Part shown: positions 47,889-57,698 of the stretch, one piece after another
Layout of the letters: each line of letters starts with the position of its first letter
Position numbering within the stretch: the stretch's first letter is position 1
Origin: Mycobacterium sp. DL592
Lineage (GTDB): Bacteria > Actinomycetota > Actinomycetes > Mycobacteriales > Mycobacteriaceae
Reading direction: 5' to 3'
Assembly (NCBI RefSeq): GCF_011694515.1
Contig: NZ_CP050192.1
Coordinates: forward strand, 1,681,399 to 1,745,398
Length of the DNA stretch: 64,000 nt
Position numbers and translations under genes: made by a program
The notes under the pieces: generated by a model
Seen by the model: the letters and a program-made list of their open reading frames with translations, nothing else
Databases searched by the model: none
What the model was told of the DNA's origin: nothing

Positions 47889-49259
47889 ATGACCACCACC
47901 CTCAACGGCCACGCGCAGCAGTCGGAGGTTGACCAGATCGCCGAGAAGCTGGCGACCGCAGGCGTTCGGTACGCCGCGATCAGCTTCGTCGACATGCACG
48001 GCAAGCCGAAGTCGAAAATGGTGCCACTAGCGCACCTCAGGCAGGCCGCTTTCGGATCGGAGATGTTCACCGGCGCCGCCCTCGACGGCGTGCCCCAGGA
48101 CGTCAACGACGACGAGGTGGCACCCCACCCGGATCTCGGCGGTGCGATCATCATGCCGTTCAATCGTGAGATCGCCTGGTTCCCCGGCGATCTGTGGATC
48201 GGGGACACGCCGTTCGAGGCGTGCAGCAGGCAGATCCTCAAACGGGTGACCGCCGACGCCGCATCGCTCGGGTACACCTTCAACCTCGGGATCGAGACCG
48301 AGTTCTTCCTGCTGTCGGACAGTTCCGGCGTTCCGGCTCCCGCCAGCCCGGACGACAATCTCGACAAGCCCTGCTACGACCTGCGCACCATGTTGCACAA
48401 CTTCGGTGTGGTCGACGAGATCGTCACCGCCATGAACGAATTGGGCTGGGATGTCTACTCGTTCGACCACGAGGACGGCAACGGCCAGTTCGAGACCGAC
48501 TTCACCTACACCGATGCGGTCTCGATGTCCGACCGCTTCGTGTTCTTCCGGATGATGGTCGGTGAGATCGCCCGCAAGCACGGGTTGTTCGCGTCGTGGA
48601 TGCCCAAACCGTTCGCCGATCGGACCGGCAGCGGTGCGCACTTCAACATGTCGCTGGCCGACTCCGCCGGCACCAACCTGTTCGCCGCTGACGACGACCC
48701 CCGCGGGTGTGGTCTCTCGCGGCTGGGATACCAGTTCATCGCCGGTGTGCTCCGCCACGCGCCGGCGATCTGCGCGGTGATCGCACCGACCGTCAACAGT
48801 TACAAGCGGCTGGTCAAGCAGGGCAGCATGTCGGGTCTGACCTGGGCTCCGATCTTCGCCTGCTACGGGGACAACAACCGCACCAACATGTTGCGGATCC
48901 CCAGGGGTGGCGGCCGGGTCGAGTGCCGCGCCGCCGACAGCGCCAACAATCCCTATCTGGGGGCCGCGCTGATGCTGGCCGCCGGATTGGAGGGGATTCG
49001 CGACGGGCTCGACCCCGGAGAGCCCAACCGGGACAACCTCTACCGGCTCTCCGACGTCGAGCTGCAGGAGCGGGGGATCACCTGGTTGCCGCGTTCACTC
49101 GGGGAAGCCATCGAGGCGCTCGAATCGGACCCGCTGGCCCGCAACGTATTCGGCCCGGCGATGTTCACCTCGTTCATCGATGAGAAGCGCGCCGAGTGGG
49201 ACTCCTACAACGCCCACGTGTCGTCATGGGAGTCCGAGCGCTACCTGAGGTTCTTCTGA
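47889..49259 (+). CDS. Glutamine synthetase family protein (GlnT/type III-like)
   Basis: A 456-residue glutamine-synthetase-fold ligase. GIETEFFL (metal ligands), FDHEDGNGQFE and SGAHFNMSL (active-site His and Asn) and NRTNMLRIPRGGGRVECRAAD are family marks. No adenylylation tyrosine segment like that of GlnA1 is clear. Such proteins may join glutamate to ammonia or to an amine (gamma-glutamylamide synthetases). The gene is coupled to a creatininase-family hydrolase by TGATG, which argues for a catabolic or biosynthetic amide pathway rather than general nitrogen assimilation. Confidence 0.87.
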   Translation: MTTTLNGHAQQSEVDQIAEKLATAGVRYAAISFVDMHGKPKSKMVPLAHLRQAAFGSEMFTGAALDGVPQDVNDDEVAPHPDLGGAIIMPFNREIAWFPGDLWIGDTPFEACSRQILKRVTADAASLGYTFNLGIETEFFLLSDSSGVPAPASPDDNLDKPCYDLRTMLHNFGVVDEIVTAMNELGWDVYSFDHEDGNGQFETDFTYTDAVSMSDRFVFFRMMVGEIARKHGLFASWMPKPFADRTGSGAHFNMSLADSAGTNLFAADDDPRGCGLSRLGYQFIAGVLRHAPAICAVIAPTVNSYKRLVKQGSMSGLTWAPIFACYGDNNRTNMLRIPRGGGRVECRAADSANNPYLGAALMLAAGLEGIRDGLDPGEPNRDNLYRLSDVELQERGITWLPRSLGEAIEALESDPLARNVFGPAMFTSFIDEKRAEWDSYNAHVSSWESERYLRFF

Positions 49260-50014
49260 TGGCCGACGGTCGCGGCAACCGCTGGGAGGACCTCAACTCG
49301 GTCCAGATCGCCGCGCGCCTGGCCGCCGACCCCGACACGGTGGCCCTGATCCCGGTTGGTGCCACCGAGCAACACGGCCCGCATCTGCCGGTCGGCACCG
49401 ACACCATCATGGCGACCGCGGTAGCCGAGGCCGCAGCCGGTGCCAGCGCGCTGGTGCTGCCCGCATTGTCGTTCGGCGCCAGCATGTTTCACGGCACCCA
49501 ATTGGCCGGCACGATCGCCTTTTCCGGCGAGGACACTGCGGACGCGGCGGTGCGGGTCGCCCAGGCGTGCGTCGACTCCGGTGTGCGGCGCATCCTGTTC
49601 GTCAACGGCCACGTCGGCAATGCCGCACCACTGTGGCTGTCCTGTGACCGGTTTCGGCGGCTGCATCCGGACCGGCGCATCGGGGTCATGCAGTGGTGGG
49701 ACCTCACACCCGACATCTCCCGGCGGGCCACCGAGGACGCCGCCGACTGGCATGCCAATGCTGCGGAAACCTCGCTCATGCTTGCGGTTCGCCCGGAGCT
49801 GGTGGACATCGACGCGATGGCCGATGCCGACGATCCAGATCGCACCGCCGGTAAGGTATTTCGCTACCCCGTTCAGCAGGTGTCCACCAACGGGGTGACC
49901 GGCCACCCGTCGCGGGCCTCGAAAGCATTCGGTCTGCAGCTGTGGGGGGATGTGGTGACGGCGGCCCGGGATGTGGTCGAACGCGCCCACAACGAGGTCC
50001 CTCCACTGGGGTGA
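49259..50014 (+). CDS. Creatininase family amidohydrolase
   Basis: A 251-residue metal-dependent amidohydrolase. The metal-binding pieces GATEQHGPHLPVGTD (about residues 36-50), NGHVGNAAPL and DWHANAAETS are clear. Family members open cyclic amides (creatinine) or cleave peptide or formamide bonds, as MftE does in mycofactocin maturation. The ATG overlaps the ligase stop by one base. It may hydrolyse the gamma-glutamyl product of the neighbour or prepare its amine substrate. Confidence 0.87.
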   Translation: MADGRGNRWEDLNSVQIAARLAADPDTVALIPVGATEQHGPHLPVGTDTIMATAVAEAAAGASALVLPALSFGASMFHGTQLAGTIAFSGEDTADAAVRVAQACVDSGVRRILFVNGHVGNAAPLWLSCDRFRRLHPDRRIGVMQWWDLTPDISRRATEDAADWHANAAETSLMLAVRPELVDIDAMADADDPDRTAGKVFRYPVQQVSTNGVTGHPSRASKAFGLQLWGDVVTAARDVVERAHNEVPPLG

Positions 50015-50024
50015 GCGCTGACCG

Positions 50025-50030
50025 TACAAT
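50025..50030 (+). promoter_or_regulatory. -10 element of the TetR gene, leaderless
   Basis: TACAAT, a consensus -10 hexamer, lies 7 bases before GTG 50038. The TetR gene thus seems to have its own leaderless promoter in addition to read-through from the operon. Confidence 0.6.
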
Positions 50031-50037
50031 TCGCCGT

Positions 50038-50772
50038 GTGCCGACATCGGAGCGCCGGTCGCAGGTCCGTGCCATCGGGCGACCCCGCAACGATGCCGAA
50101 TCGGTGAGTGCGGCCTCGCCGCGGTCCGGCATCGTCAGTGCCGCGACCCGCCTGTTCTCCGAAAAGGGTTACGCGCAAACCTCGATGAGCGACATCGCCA
50201 GGGCGGCGGGCCTGCAGCAGTCCTCGCTGTACTACTGGTTCCGCAACAAGGAGCAGCTGCTGGGCGAGACACTGCTGGTGAACCGGGCGCCGCTGAAGTT
50301 CATCTCCGAGGTGGGCGCCGGTTCGGGCTCACCGGCGGTGAAGTTGTACCGGTTGCTGCGCTTCGACACCCTGCAGTTGGCGTTGTCGCCGATCGACTTC
50401 AACGAGATCCAGCGCATCGCCCACAACCAGCGCACCGAGTTCCACCAGTTCTGGACGGATTATGAGCGGCTGAAGAACTGGGTGGCGGACCTGATCGGTG
50501 CCGGGATCGCCGAAGGCAAGTTCATCGACTGCGATCAGCAGGAGACCGCGGGTCTGCTGCTGAACTTCGACGAAGGCGCGCAGAAGCGCACCCGGCTGCA
50601 CACCGACGAGGGGGACCGCGGGGCCGAGGCGATCAGGGTGGCCGAACAGGTCGCCGTCATCGCCGTGCGCGGCCTGCTGAAGCGACCGAGTGAGATCGCG
50701 CGAATCAGCAGTCAGGCAGCCCAGTTCGACGACGCCGCGATGGTCATTCCCGGCCCGCCGACACCCAGGTGA
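50038..50772 (+). CDS. TetR/AcrR family transcriptional regulator
   Basis: A 244-residue regulator. The helix-turn-helix covers about residues 30-77 (SMSDIARAAGLQQSSLYYWFRNKEQLL is the recognition part). The rest is helical and should bind a ligand. It follows the ligase and creatininase genes and is likely to control them; the paired palindromes before the ligase gene are candidate operators. Its 3' end overlaps the convergent aldo/keto reductase gene by 29 bases. Confidence 0.9.
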   Translation: MPTSERRSQVRAIGRPRNDAESVSAASPRSGIVSAATRLFSEKGYAQTSMSDIARAAGLQQSSLYYWFRNKEQLLGETLLVNRAPLKFISEVGAGSGSPAVKLYRLLRFDTLQLALSPIDFNEIQRIAHNQRTEFHQFWTDYERLKNWVADLIGAGIAEGKFIDCDQQETAGLLLNFDEGAQKRTRLHTDEGDRGAEAIRVAEQVAVIAVRGLLKRPSEIARISSQAAQFDDAAMVIPGPPTPR

Positions 50773-51748
50773 GATCGCCGAACCGGTCGCCGGTGACCGC
50801 GGCGGCGGCGGCGTCCAGTCCGGCCAGGTGCTCTCCGGTCAGCTCCACCGACAGCGAGGCTGCGTTCTCGTCGACGCGGGCGGCCCGGCGGGTTCCCGGA
50901 ATCGGCACCGACGCAATGCCCAACCCCTGCGCGCGCTGCCGAAGCCAGGCCAGCGCCACCTGGGCCGGGGTGGCCCCGACCTGCTGCCCGATGTCGGAAA
51001 CAGCCTGCACAACAGCCTGATTGGCGTCCAAGGCCGCGCCGGCAAAACGCGGCATGGTGCGGCGGAAGTCCCATTCGGAGGAGAAGTCACCTGCCGAACG
51101 CAGCGCGCCGGCCAGGAAGCCGCGACCCAGCGGGGAGTACGGCACGAAACCCACGCCGAGTTCGGCCGCGGCCGGCACGACATGGCGTTCCACGTCGCGA
51201 CTCCACAGCGACCACTCGCTTTGGACCGCGGCGATCGGGTGCACGGCGACCGCGGCCCGTAGTTCGTCGGCGGTGACCTCCGACAGGCCGAGGTGGCGGA
51301 CCTTGCCCGCGGCGACCAGCTCGGCCATCGCGCCCACGGTCTCCTCGATCGGCACCGACAGGTCGCGACGGTGCATGTAGTAGAGGTCGACCACATCGGT
51401 GCCCAGGCGCGTGAGGCTCTCCTCGAGGCACTGCCGCACGTAGGCGGCGTCGCCGCGGGCGCGCAGCTTGCCGGTGGTGGGATCGCCGCCGATGCCGAAC
51501 TTCGTGGCCAGCGTCACCTCGTCCCGGCGATCGGCGAGCAGCCGACCGATCAACTGCTCGTTGGCACCCAACCCGTAGACGTTGGCGGTGTCGATGAAGC
51601 TGACCCCGACATCGATGCTGTGGTGCAGCGTGGCCAGCGATTCGGTGTCGTCGACCTCGCCGTACACCGGGGTCAGCGCCATCGCGCCGAACCCGATCGC
51701 ACTGACCGTCAAGCCATCGCCCAGCTGCGTAGCGGGAAGTGTGCCCAT
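50744..51748 (-). CDS. Aldo/keto reductase
   Basis: A 334-residue NADPH-dependent oxidoreductase of the AKR fold. The catalytic Asp and Tyr are in FIDTANVYGLGANEQLIG (about residues 48-65), the Lys in TLATKFGI and the His in YYMHRRD. The cofactor-binding PIPGTR is near residue 285. It probably reduces aldehydes or ketones; the substrate is unknown. ATG 51748 follows GAGGAGG closely, favouring it over TTG 51754. Confidence 0.9.
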   Translation of the reverse strand: MGTLPATQLGDGLTVSAIGFGAMALTPVYGEVDDTESLATLHHSIDVGVSFIDTANVYGLGANEQLIGRLLADRRDEVTLATKFGIGGDPTTGKLRARGDAAYVRQCLEESLTRLGTDVVDLYYMHRRDLSVPIEETVGAMAELVAAGKVRHLGLSEVTADELRAAVAVHPIAAVQSEWSLWSRDVERHVVPAAAELGVGFVPYSPLGRGFLAGALRSAGDFSSEWDFRRTMPRFAGAALDANQAVVQAVSDIGQQVGATPAQVALAWLRQRAQGLGIASVPIPGTRRAARVDENAASLSVELTGEHLAGLDAAAAAVTGDRFGDLTWVSAGRE

Positions 51749-51824
51749 CGTCAAGCCTCCTCAGTAGTCGTCTCGCTCAACACCCAACACGTGCGGTTTG
51801 CATCCGCGCCGCCCAGGTACGCCC

Positions 51825-51830
51825 TAACCT
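51825..51830 (+). promoter_or_regulatory. -10 element of the CBS-domain gene
   Basis: TAACCT lies about 30 bases before ATG 51860, leaving a short leader that contains the AAAGGAG ribosome binding site. No matching -35 hexamer is evident. Confidence 0.4.
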
Positions 51831-51859
51831 GGTGTGAGGTCGATCACAAAGGAGTGACG

Positions 51860-52291
51860 ATGCGCATCGCGGACATCTTGCGGAGCAAAGGCTCGGCGGT
51901 GGCGACTGTCACCGAGACGACCACGGTTAAAGGCCTGCTGACCGAACTGGCCGCCCACAACATCGGCGCCATGGTGGTCGTGGGCCCCGACGGTGTGCTG
52001 GGCATCGTCTCGGAACGCGACGTGGTGCGCACCCTGCTCGAGCACGGCCCCGACCTGTTGCACCGCCAGGTCGGCGACATCATGAGCAGCGTGCTGGTGA
52101 CCTGCACGCCCGAGGATCACATCGACGATCTCAGCGCCCTGATGACCAACAATCGGGTCCGGCACGTCCCGGTCCTGCACGACGGCCGGCTGGTCGGCAT
52201 CGTCAGCATCGGCGACGTGGTGAAGAACCGGATGGAGGAACTGCAGGCCGAACAAGCGCAACTGCAGGCCTACATCACCCAGGGCGGCTAG
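51860..52291 (+). CDS. CBS domain protein
   Basis: A 143-residue protein with two CBS motifs (about residues 8-60 and 73-125) and a short helical tail, counterpart of Rv2406c. CBS pairs bind adenosine nucleotides and sense energy state; free-standing ones regulate partners that are not evident here. AAAGGAG precedes ATG 51860. Its final codons form one arm of a long inverted repeat. Confidence 0.9.
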   Translation: MRIADILRSKGSAVATVTETTTVKGLLTELAAHNIGAMVVVGPDGVLGIVSERDVVRTLLEHGPDLLHRQVGDIMSSVLVTCTPEDHIDDLSALMTNNRVRHVPVLHDGRLVGIVSIGDVVKNRMEELQAEQAQLQAYITQGG

Positions 52292-52316
52292 CCGGCCTGG
52301 GTGATGTAGGCCTGCA
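52263..52316. terminator. Very long perfect inverted repeat over the end of the CBS gene
   Basis: Arms 52263-52283 and 52296-52316 are perfect 21-bp inverted copies, with an inner CGGCT/AGCCG pair, giving a near-perfect 54-base hairpin. The left arm codes for the last residues of the CBS protein; the right arm lies after the stop. It can act as a terminator although no T tract follows. The arms are longer than needed for termination, suggesting inverted duplication of the gene end. Confidence 0.75.
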
Positions 52317-52412
52317 ATCACCGTGGTTTGAAATATCGCTTCACCGGCTCGATCCTGTCATCCTGCGCAGGGGTGCGTCTGCGCTGAAATGATGGGGAGT
52401 CGAACGGATTTC

Positions 52413-53525
52413 ATGAGTGACCAGCTGAAGTTCCACTGGTATCTGCCCACCCATGGTGACACCACCACCATCGCCGACAATCAGCTCGACTTCGAACGAC
52501 GCGCCCAGTCGCATCTGCTGCCGACACTGGAGAACCTGACCAAGTTGGTCCGCACCGCCGAACACCTCGGCTTCGAGGCGGCGCTGACCCCCACCGGTTC
52601 GGCATGCGAGGACTCCTGGATCGCCACCGCGGCTCTGGCACAGCACAGTGAGAAGCTGAAGTTCCTCGTCGCGTTCCGGCCCGGGGTGCTCTCGCCGACC
52701 CTGGCCGCCCAGGAGGTCAGCACCTACCAGCGGTTCACCGGCAACCGGTTGGCGCTCAACATCGTCACCGGCGGGGAAGACCTCGAGATGCGCCGCTACG
52801 GCGACCATCTCGACAAAGCGGCCCGCTACCGCCGCACGGGCGAGTTCCTGTCGATTCTTCGCGGTGTGTGGCGCGGCGGCGAGTTCTCGTTCCGTGGCGA
52901 GTTCTATCAGGTGGAGAACGCCCGCGTCGCCTACCCGGTGCCCGAGGCGCCGGCCATCTACTTCGGCGGGTCGTCACCGGAGGCCATCGAGGTGGCCGCC
53001 GAGCACGCCGACGTCTACCTCACCTGGGGTGAGACACCCGACCAGGTCGCCGAGAAGATTGATCAGGTGCGCACCGCCGCGGCCCGCCACGGGCGCACCC
53101 TGCGCTACGGCCTTCGGGTGCACACCGTCGCCCGGCCCACCCGCGAGGAAGCCTGGACCCGCGCCGAGGAGCTGCTGGCCGACCTGACCGCCGAGCAGGT
53201 CCGCGCCGCTCATGAGCGCTTCCTGCGTTCGGGCTCGGAAGGGCAGCGCCGGATGGCCGCCCTGACCAACGGGGAACTCCTGGATGCCCGCAGCCTCGAG
53301 GTGCATCCGGGTCTGTGGGCCGGACCCGGCCTGCTGCGCGACGGCGCGGGTACCGCCGCGGTCGGCAGTTACGCCGATGTCGCGGCACTGTTCGAGGAGT
53401 ACGCCCGCCTGGGCATCAGCGAGTTCGTGCTGTCCGGCTATCCCCAGATCGACGAGATCGCCCATGTCGGCAGCGGCGTGCTGCCGGTGGTGCGCGACGC
53501 CGAACGGTCTGGCGCGGCGGTCTGA
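52413..53525 (+). CDS. ssuD: FMNH2-dependent alkanesulfonate monooxygenase-like protein (SsuD type)
   Basis: A 370-residue bacterial-luciferase-fold monooxygenase that follows SsuD closely: FHWYLPTHGD at the start, TGSACEDSW, KFLVAFRPGVLSPTLAAQ, the flavin loop FGGSSPEA, and LTWGE. SsuD releases sulfite from alkanesulfonates during sulfur shortage, using FMNH2 from a partner reductase that is not in this window. ATG 52413 gives the normal SsuD start; earlier ATGs at 52389 and 52392 are possible. No ssu transport genes are adjacent. Confidence 0.85.
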   Translation: MSDQLKFHWYLPTHGDTTTIADNQLDFERRAQSHLLPTLENLTKLVRTAEHLGFEAALTPTGSACEDSWIATAALAQHSEKLKFLVAFRPGVLSPTLAAQEVSTYQRFTGNRLALNIVTGGEDLEMRRYGDHLDKAARYRRTGEFLSILRGVWRGGEFSFRGEFYQVENARVAYPVPEAPAIYFGGSSPEAIEVAAEHADVYLTWGETPDQVAEKIDQVRTAAARHGRTLRYGLRVHTVARPTREEAWTRAEELLADLTAEQVRAAHERFLRSGSEGQRRMAALTNGELLDARSLEVHPGLWAGPGLLRDGAGTAAVGSYADVAALFEEYARLGISEFVLSGYPQIDEIAHVGSGVLPVVRDAERSGAAV

Positions 53526-53529
53526 GCGC

Positions 53530-54132
53530 TCAGCTCCAGGAGTACTCGGCGCGCAGCCGGGTCGCCACGAGCTCGAAGGTCACCGCGTCGAGGATCGCCC
53601 CTTCGCGCCGGATGCCCTCCTCGGGCACGTCGAGCACCCGGTCCAGCCGCACCCAACTGGCCCGGCCCTCGTAGTCCCAGTTACCCGCACCGATCCCGAT
53701 CCAGTTCGGGTCCTCCCCGTGATGCTGGCTGGACAGCATCAACCCCAGCAGGACCTGCCGGTCGCGGCCGACGACGAGAACCGGCCGGTCCTTGCCCCGG
53801 GTGGGGTCGTCCTCGTAGACCACCCAGGTCCAGACGATCTCGCCCGGGTCGGCACGTCCGTCGAGGTCGGGGGCGTAGACCACCTTGCGGGCGCGGTGGG
53901 CGCTCGGGACGCTGTTGTTGGTCACCGGGCGGCCGGCGGTGATCGCGGCGGGCGGCTCGGGAGCGAGGGCGGTCGCGAGCAATGCGTCGAGACCGAACTT
54001 GAGGCCCTGCTGGATGGTCCGCTGCACCCCCTGCGGACCCTGCAGCTGACGGATGAGCTTCGGGGCCTCGTTGAACACCAGGTGCTCAGTGCCTATCAGA
54101 ATCCGCTGCAACGTCTTCCACTGCGACGCCAT
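53530..54132 (-). CDS. PemK/MazF-like protein
   Basis: A 200-residue protein, counterpart of Rv2405. Residues about 85-200 resemble a PemK/MazF-type beta-barrel ([28 protein letters not shown] has the usual RPVLVV strand). The first 85 residues are a helical extension not found in typical toxins. No antitoxin-like gene is adjacent. It may not be a toxin; its constant place beside lepA in mycobacteria suggests a housekeeping RNA- or ribosome-related role. Convergent with the SsuD-like gene. Confidence 0.75.
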   Translation of the reverse strand: MASQWKTLQRILIGTEHLVFNEAPKLIRQLQGPQGVQRTIQQGLKFGLDALLATALAPEPPAAITAGRPVTNNSVPSAHRARKVVYAPDLDGRADPGEIVWTWVVYEDDPTRGKDRPVLVVGRDRQVLLGLMLSSQHHGEDPNWIGIGAGNWDYEGRASWVRLDRVLDVPEEGIRREGAILDAVTFELVATRLRAEYSWS

Positions 54133-54166
54133 TCTCGACAGCATAGGCGAGGAGGATGGAGCGCGA

Positions 54167-56086
<1,920 letters not shown>

Positions 56087-56103
56087 GGCACATCACACAC
56101 GAC

Positions 56104-56853
56104 ATTCGTGTCGTTCGGGGGCGATCGATACTTGGTGCCGTGCTCGGCATCGCCGTCTTGGCAGGCTGCACAGCAACCGTCGGCGGCAGTGCGGTGCGCC
56201 AGACGGGCGGCGTGACACCGCGGGATCTTGCCTCGGCACTGCCCGGCAGTGCCGAGGTCAGCAAGATTGTCGGAAATCCGTTGGACAACAACGGTTCCAA
56301 ACTGCAGCAGGGCGGTATCGACGTCCTGCCCAACGGAATTCGCGACAACGACACGGCCAGGCCGATCGATTGCCTGGGGCCGGTATCGCCGTTCATGCGG
56401 ATCGTCTACGAGAAAGGCGATGTCGTGGGCGCGGCCTGGCAGCAGTTCGCCAACTACGGTGGCGGGCAGGCGGTGTCCAGCGCGGACACCGGGGTGGTGC
56501 AGTTCCGTTCGGAAGCCGAGGCGCAGCGGATGTTCACCGATTTCGTGAACCGCTGGAAGTCCTGCGACGGCACGACGGTGACCACGTTCCTGCGTGACGC
56601 CAATGGCACCGAGCTTTACGAGAAGATCACCGGTGTCCGGGTGGACGGAACGCTGCTGACGGCGACCGTGGTCAACTCCGACAATCAGGGAGATGCCGCG
56701 TTCCCCACCGAGCGGGCGGTCGAGTTGGCCGGCGACTGCCTGGTCGACGTCGACGTCGCGGTGACCGCCGGCGGACCCGCGCAGCAGACGCCGCGGCGCC
56801 GGGCGGCTGACATCGCCGGACTGACAGCCAGGAACATCCTTCGAGCTCGCTGA
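56104..56853 (+). CDS. Lipoprotein with PknH-like sensor domain (lppR type)
   Basis: A protein of about 249 residues. The lipobox LAGC follows the hydrophobic stretch SILGAVLGIAVLAG, and the rest is a PknH-type extracellular sensor domain. It corresponds in position to LppR (Rv2403c). The start is a problem: no ATG, GTG or TTG in frame precedes a complete signal peptide. The first in-frame GTG (56140) lies inside the signal sequence. A rare ATT at 56104, which gives IRVVRGRSILG, is used here as the working start. Confidence 0.7.
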   Translation: MRVVRGRSILGAVLGIAVLAGCTATVGGSAVRQTGGVTPRDLASALPGSAEVSKIVGNPLDNNGSKLQQGGIDVLPNGIRDNDTARPIDCLGPVSPFMRIVYEKGDVVGAAWQQFANYGGGQAVSSADTGVVQFRSEAEAQRMFTDFVNRWKSCDGTTVTTFLRDANGTELYEKITGVRVDGTLLTATVVNSDNQGDAAFPTERAVELAGDCLVDVDVAVTAGGPAQQTPRRRAADIAGLTARNILRAR

Positions 56854-56909
56854 TCGCGGTTCGGCCCGGAAGGTGCACAGGAAACGTCCAGCCGGGGGAG
56901 AATGACCCC

Positions 56910-57617
56910 GTGATCCGCCCCGTTTCCGTGGTGTGTGCCGCTCTCGCCGTCGGTGTTGCGCTGTCCGGCTGCGCCTCGACGGTGCAGGGAACGGCAGTAA
57001 GGGCGCAAGGCGGCGGCGTAGTCCCGGCGAACCTGCCCGAGTTGAAGGAGTCCGACCTCGGCCGGGTCATGCTCAGTGCCGGGGAGATCAACGGCATCAT
57101 GGGGGCCACGGGTATCCGCGGGGGCGGGTCCAGCGACGCGATGAGCGACAACTCTGACGTGGTGTCCGATGTTGACTGTCTGGGGGCCATCTACGGTGCC
57201 GAGGAACTGGTCTACAAGGGCAGTGACTGGACCGCCGTACGCGACGAGGTCCTGCAGGAGCCCAACGGTGACAACCAACACTGGGTGGAACAGATCGCCG
57301 TGTTGTACCCGACTGCGGGCAAGGCGCAGAAGTTCCTGGAGAAGTCACGGTCGACGTGGACGACGTGTCAGAACACCTCGATCGACATCGACCATGACGA
57401 GGTCCACTCGACATGGGACATCGGGCCGGCCGACACCTCCGGCGATGTCCTGACGCAGAGCGCCGACCAGCAGGACGCCGGGGGATGGGGCTGCCAGCAC
57501 GCGATGGCCACCGGCACCAACCTGATCGTCGAGGCGTGGGCGTGCAGCGACTCGATCGGTGACGAGGCCAAGAGCATCGTCACCGCGATGCTGCGCAACG
57601 CGGCCAAGAAGAAGTAG
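56910..57617 (+). CDS. Lipoprotein with PknH-like sensor domain
   Basis: A 235-residue lipoprotein with signal VVCAALAVGVALSGC (lipobox LSGC, Cys at about residue 18) and a PknH-type extracellular sensor domain with conserved cysteines (DVDCLGAIYG, TWTTCQN, WGCQHAM, AWACSD). Such domains are thought to bind small ligands at the cell surface. GTG 56910 is preceded by GGGGGAG. It is a paralogue of the gene just upstream, forming a tandem pair. Confidence 0.88.
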   Translation: MIRPVSVVCAALAVGVALSGCASTVQGTAVRAQGGGVVPANLPELKESDLGRVMLSAGEINGIMGATGIRGGGSSDAMSDNSDVVSDVDCLGAIYGAEELVYKGSDWTAVRDEVLQEPNGDNQHWVEQIAVLYPTAGKAQKFLEKSRSTWTTCQNTSIDIDHDEVHSTWDIGPADTSGDVLTQSADQQDAGGWGCQHAMATGTNLIVEAWACSDSIGDEAKSIVTAMLRNAAKKK

Positions 57618-57686
57618 CCGTTCGAGGCTGCCGGACAGTTCGATTCGCGGCGGGTTTAACCGATGCGCCTGCGCACCAACGGGTTC

Positions 57687-57692
57687 TAACCT
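57687..57692 (+). promoter_or_regulatory. -10 element of the monooxygenase cluster, leaderless
   Basis: TAACCT lies 6 bases before GTG 57699, at the head of the flavin monooxygenase cluster. No Shine-Dalgarno sequence is present. Confidence 0.5.
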
Positions 57693-57698
57693 GCCAAG

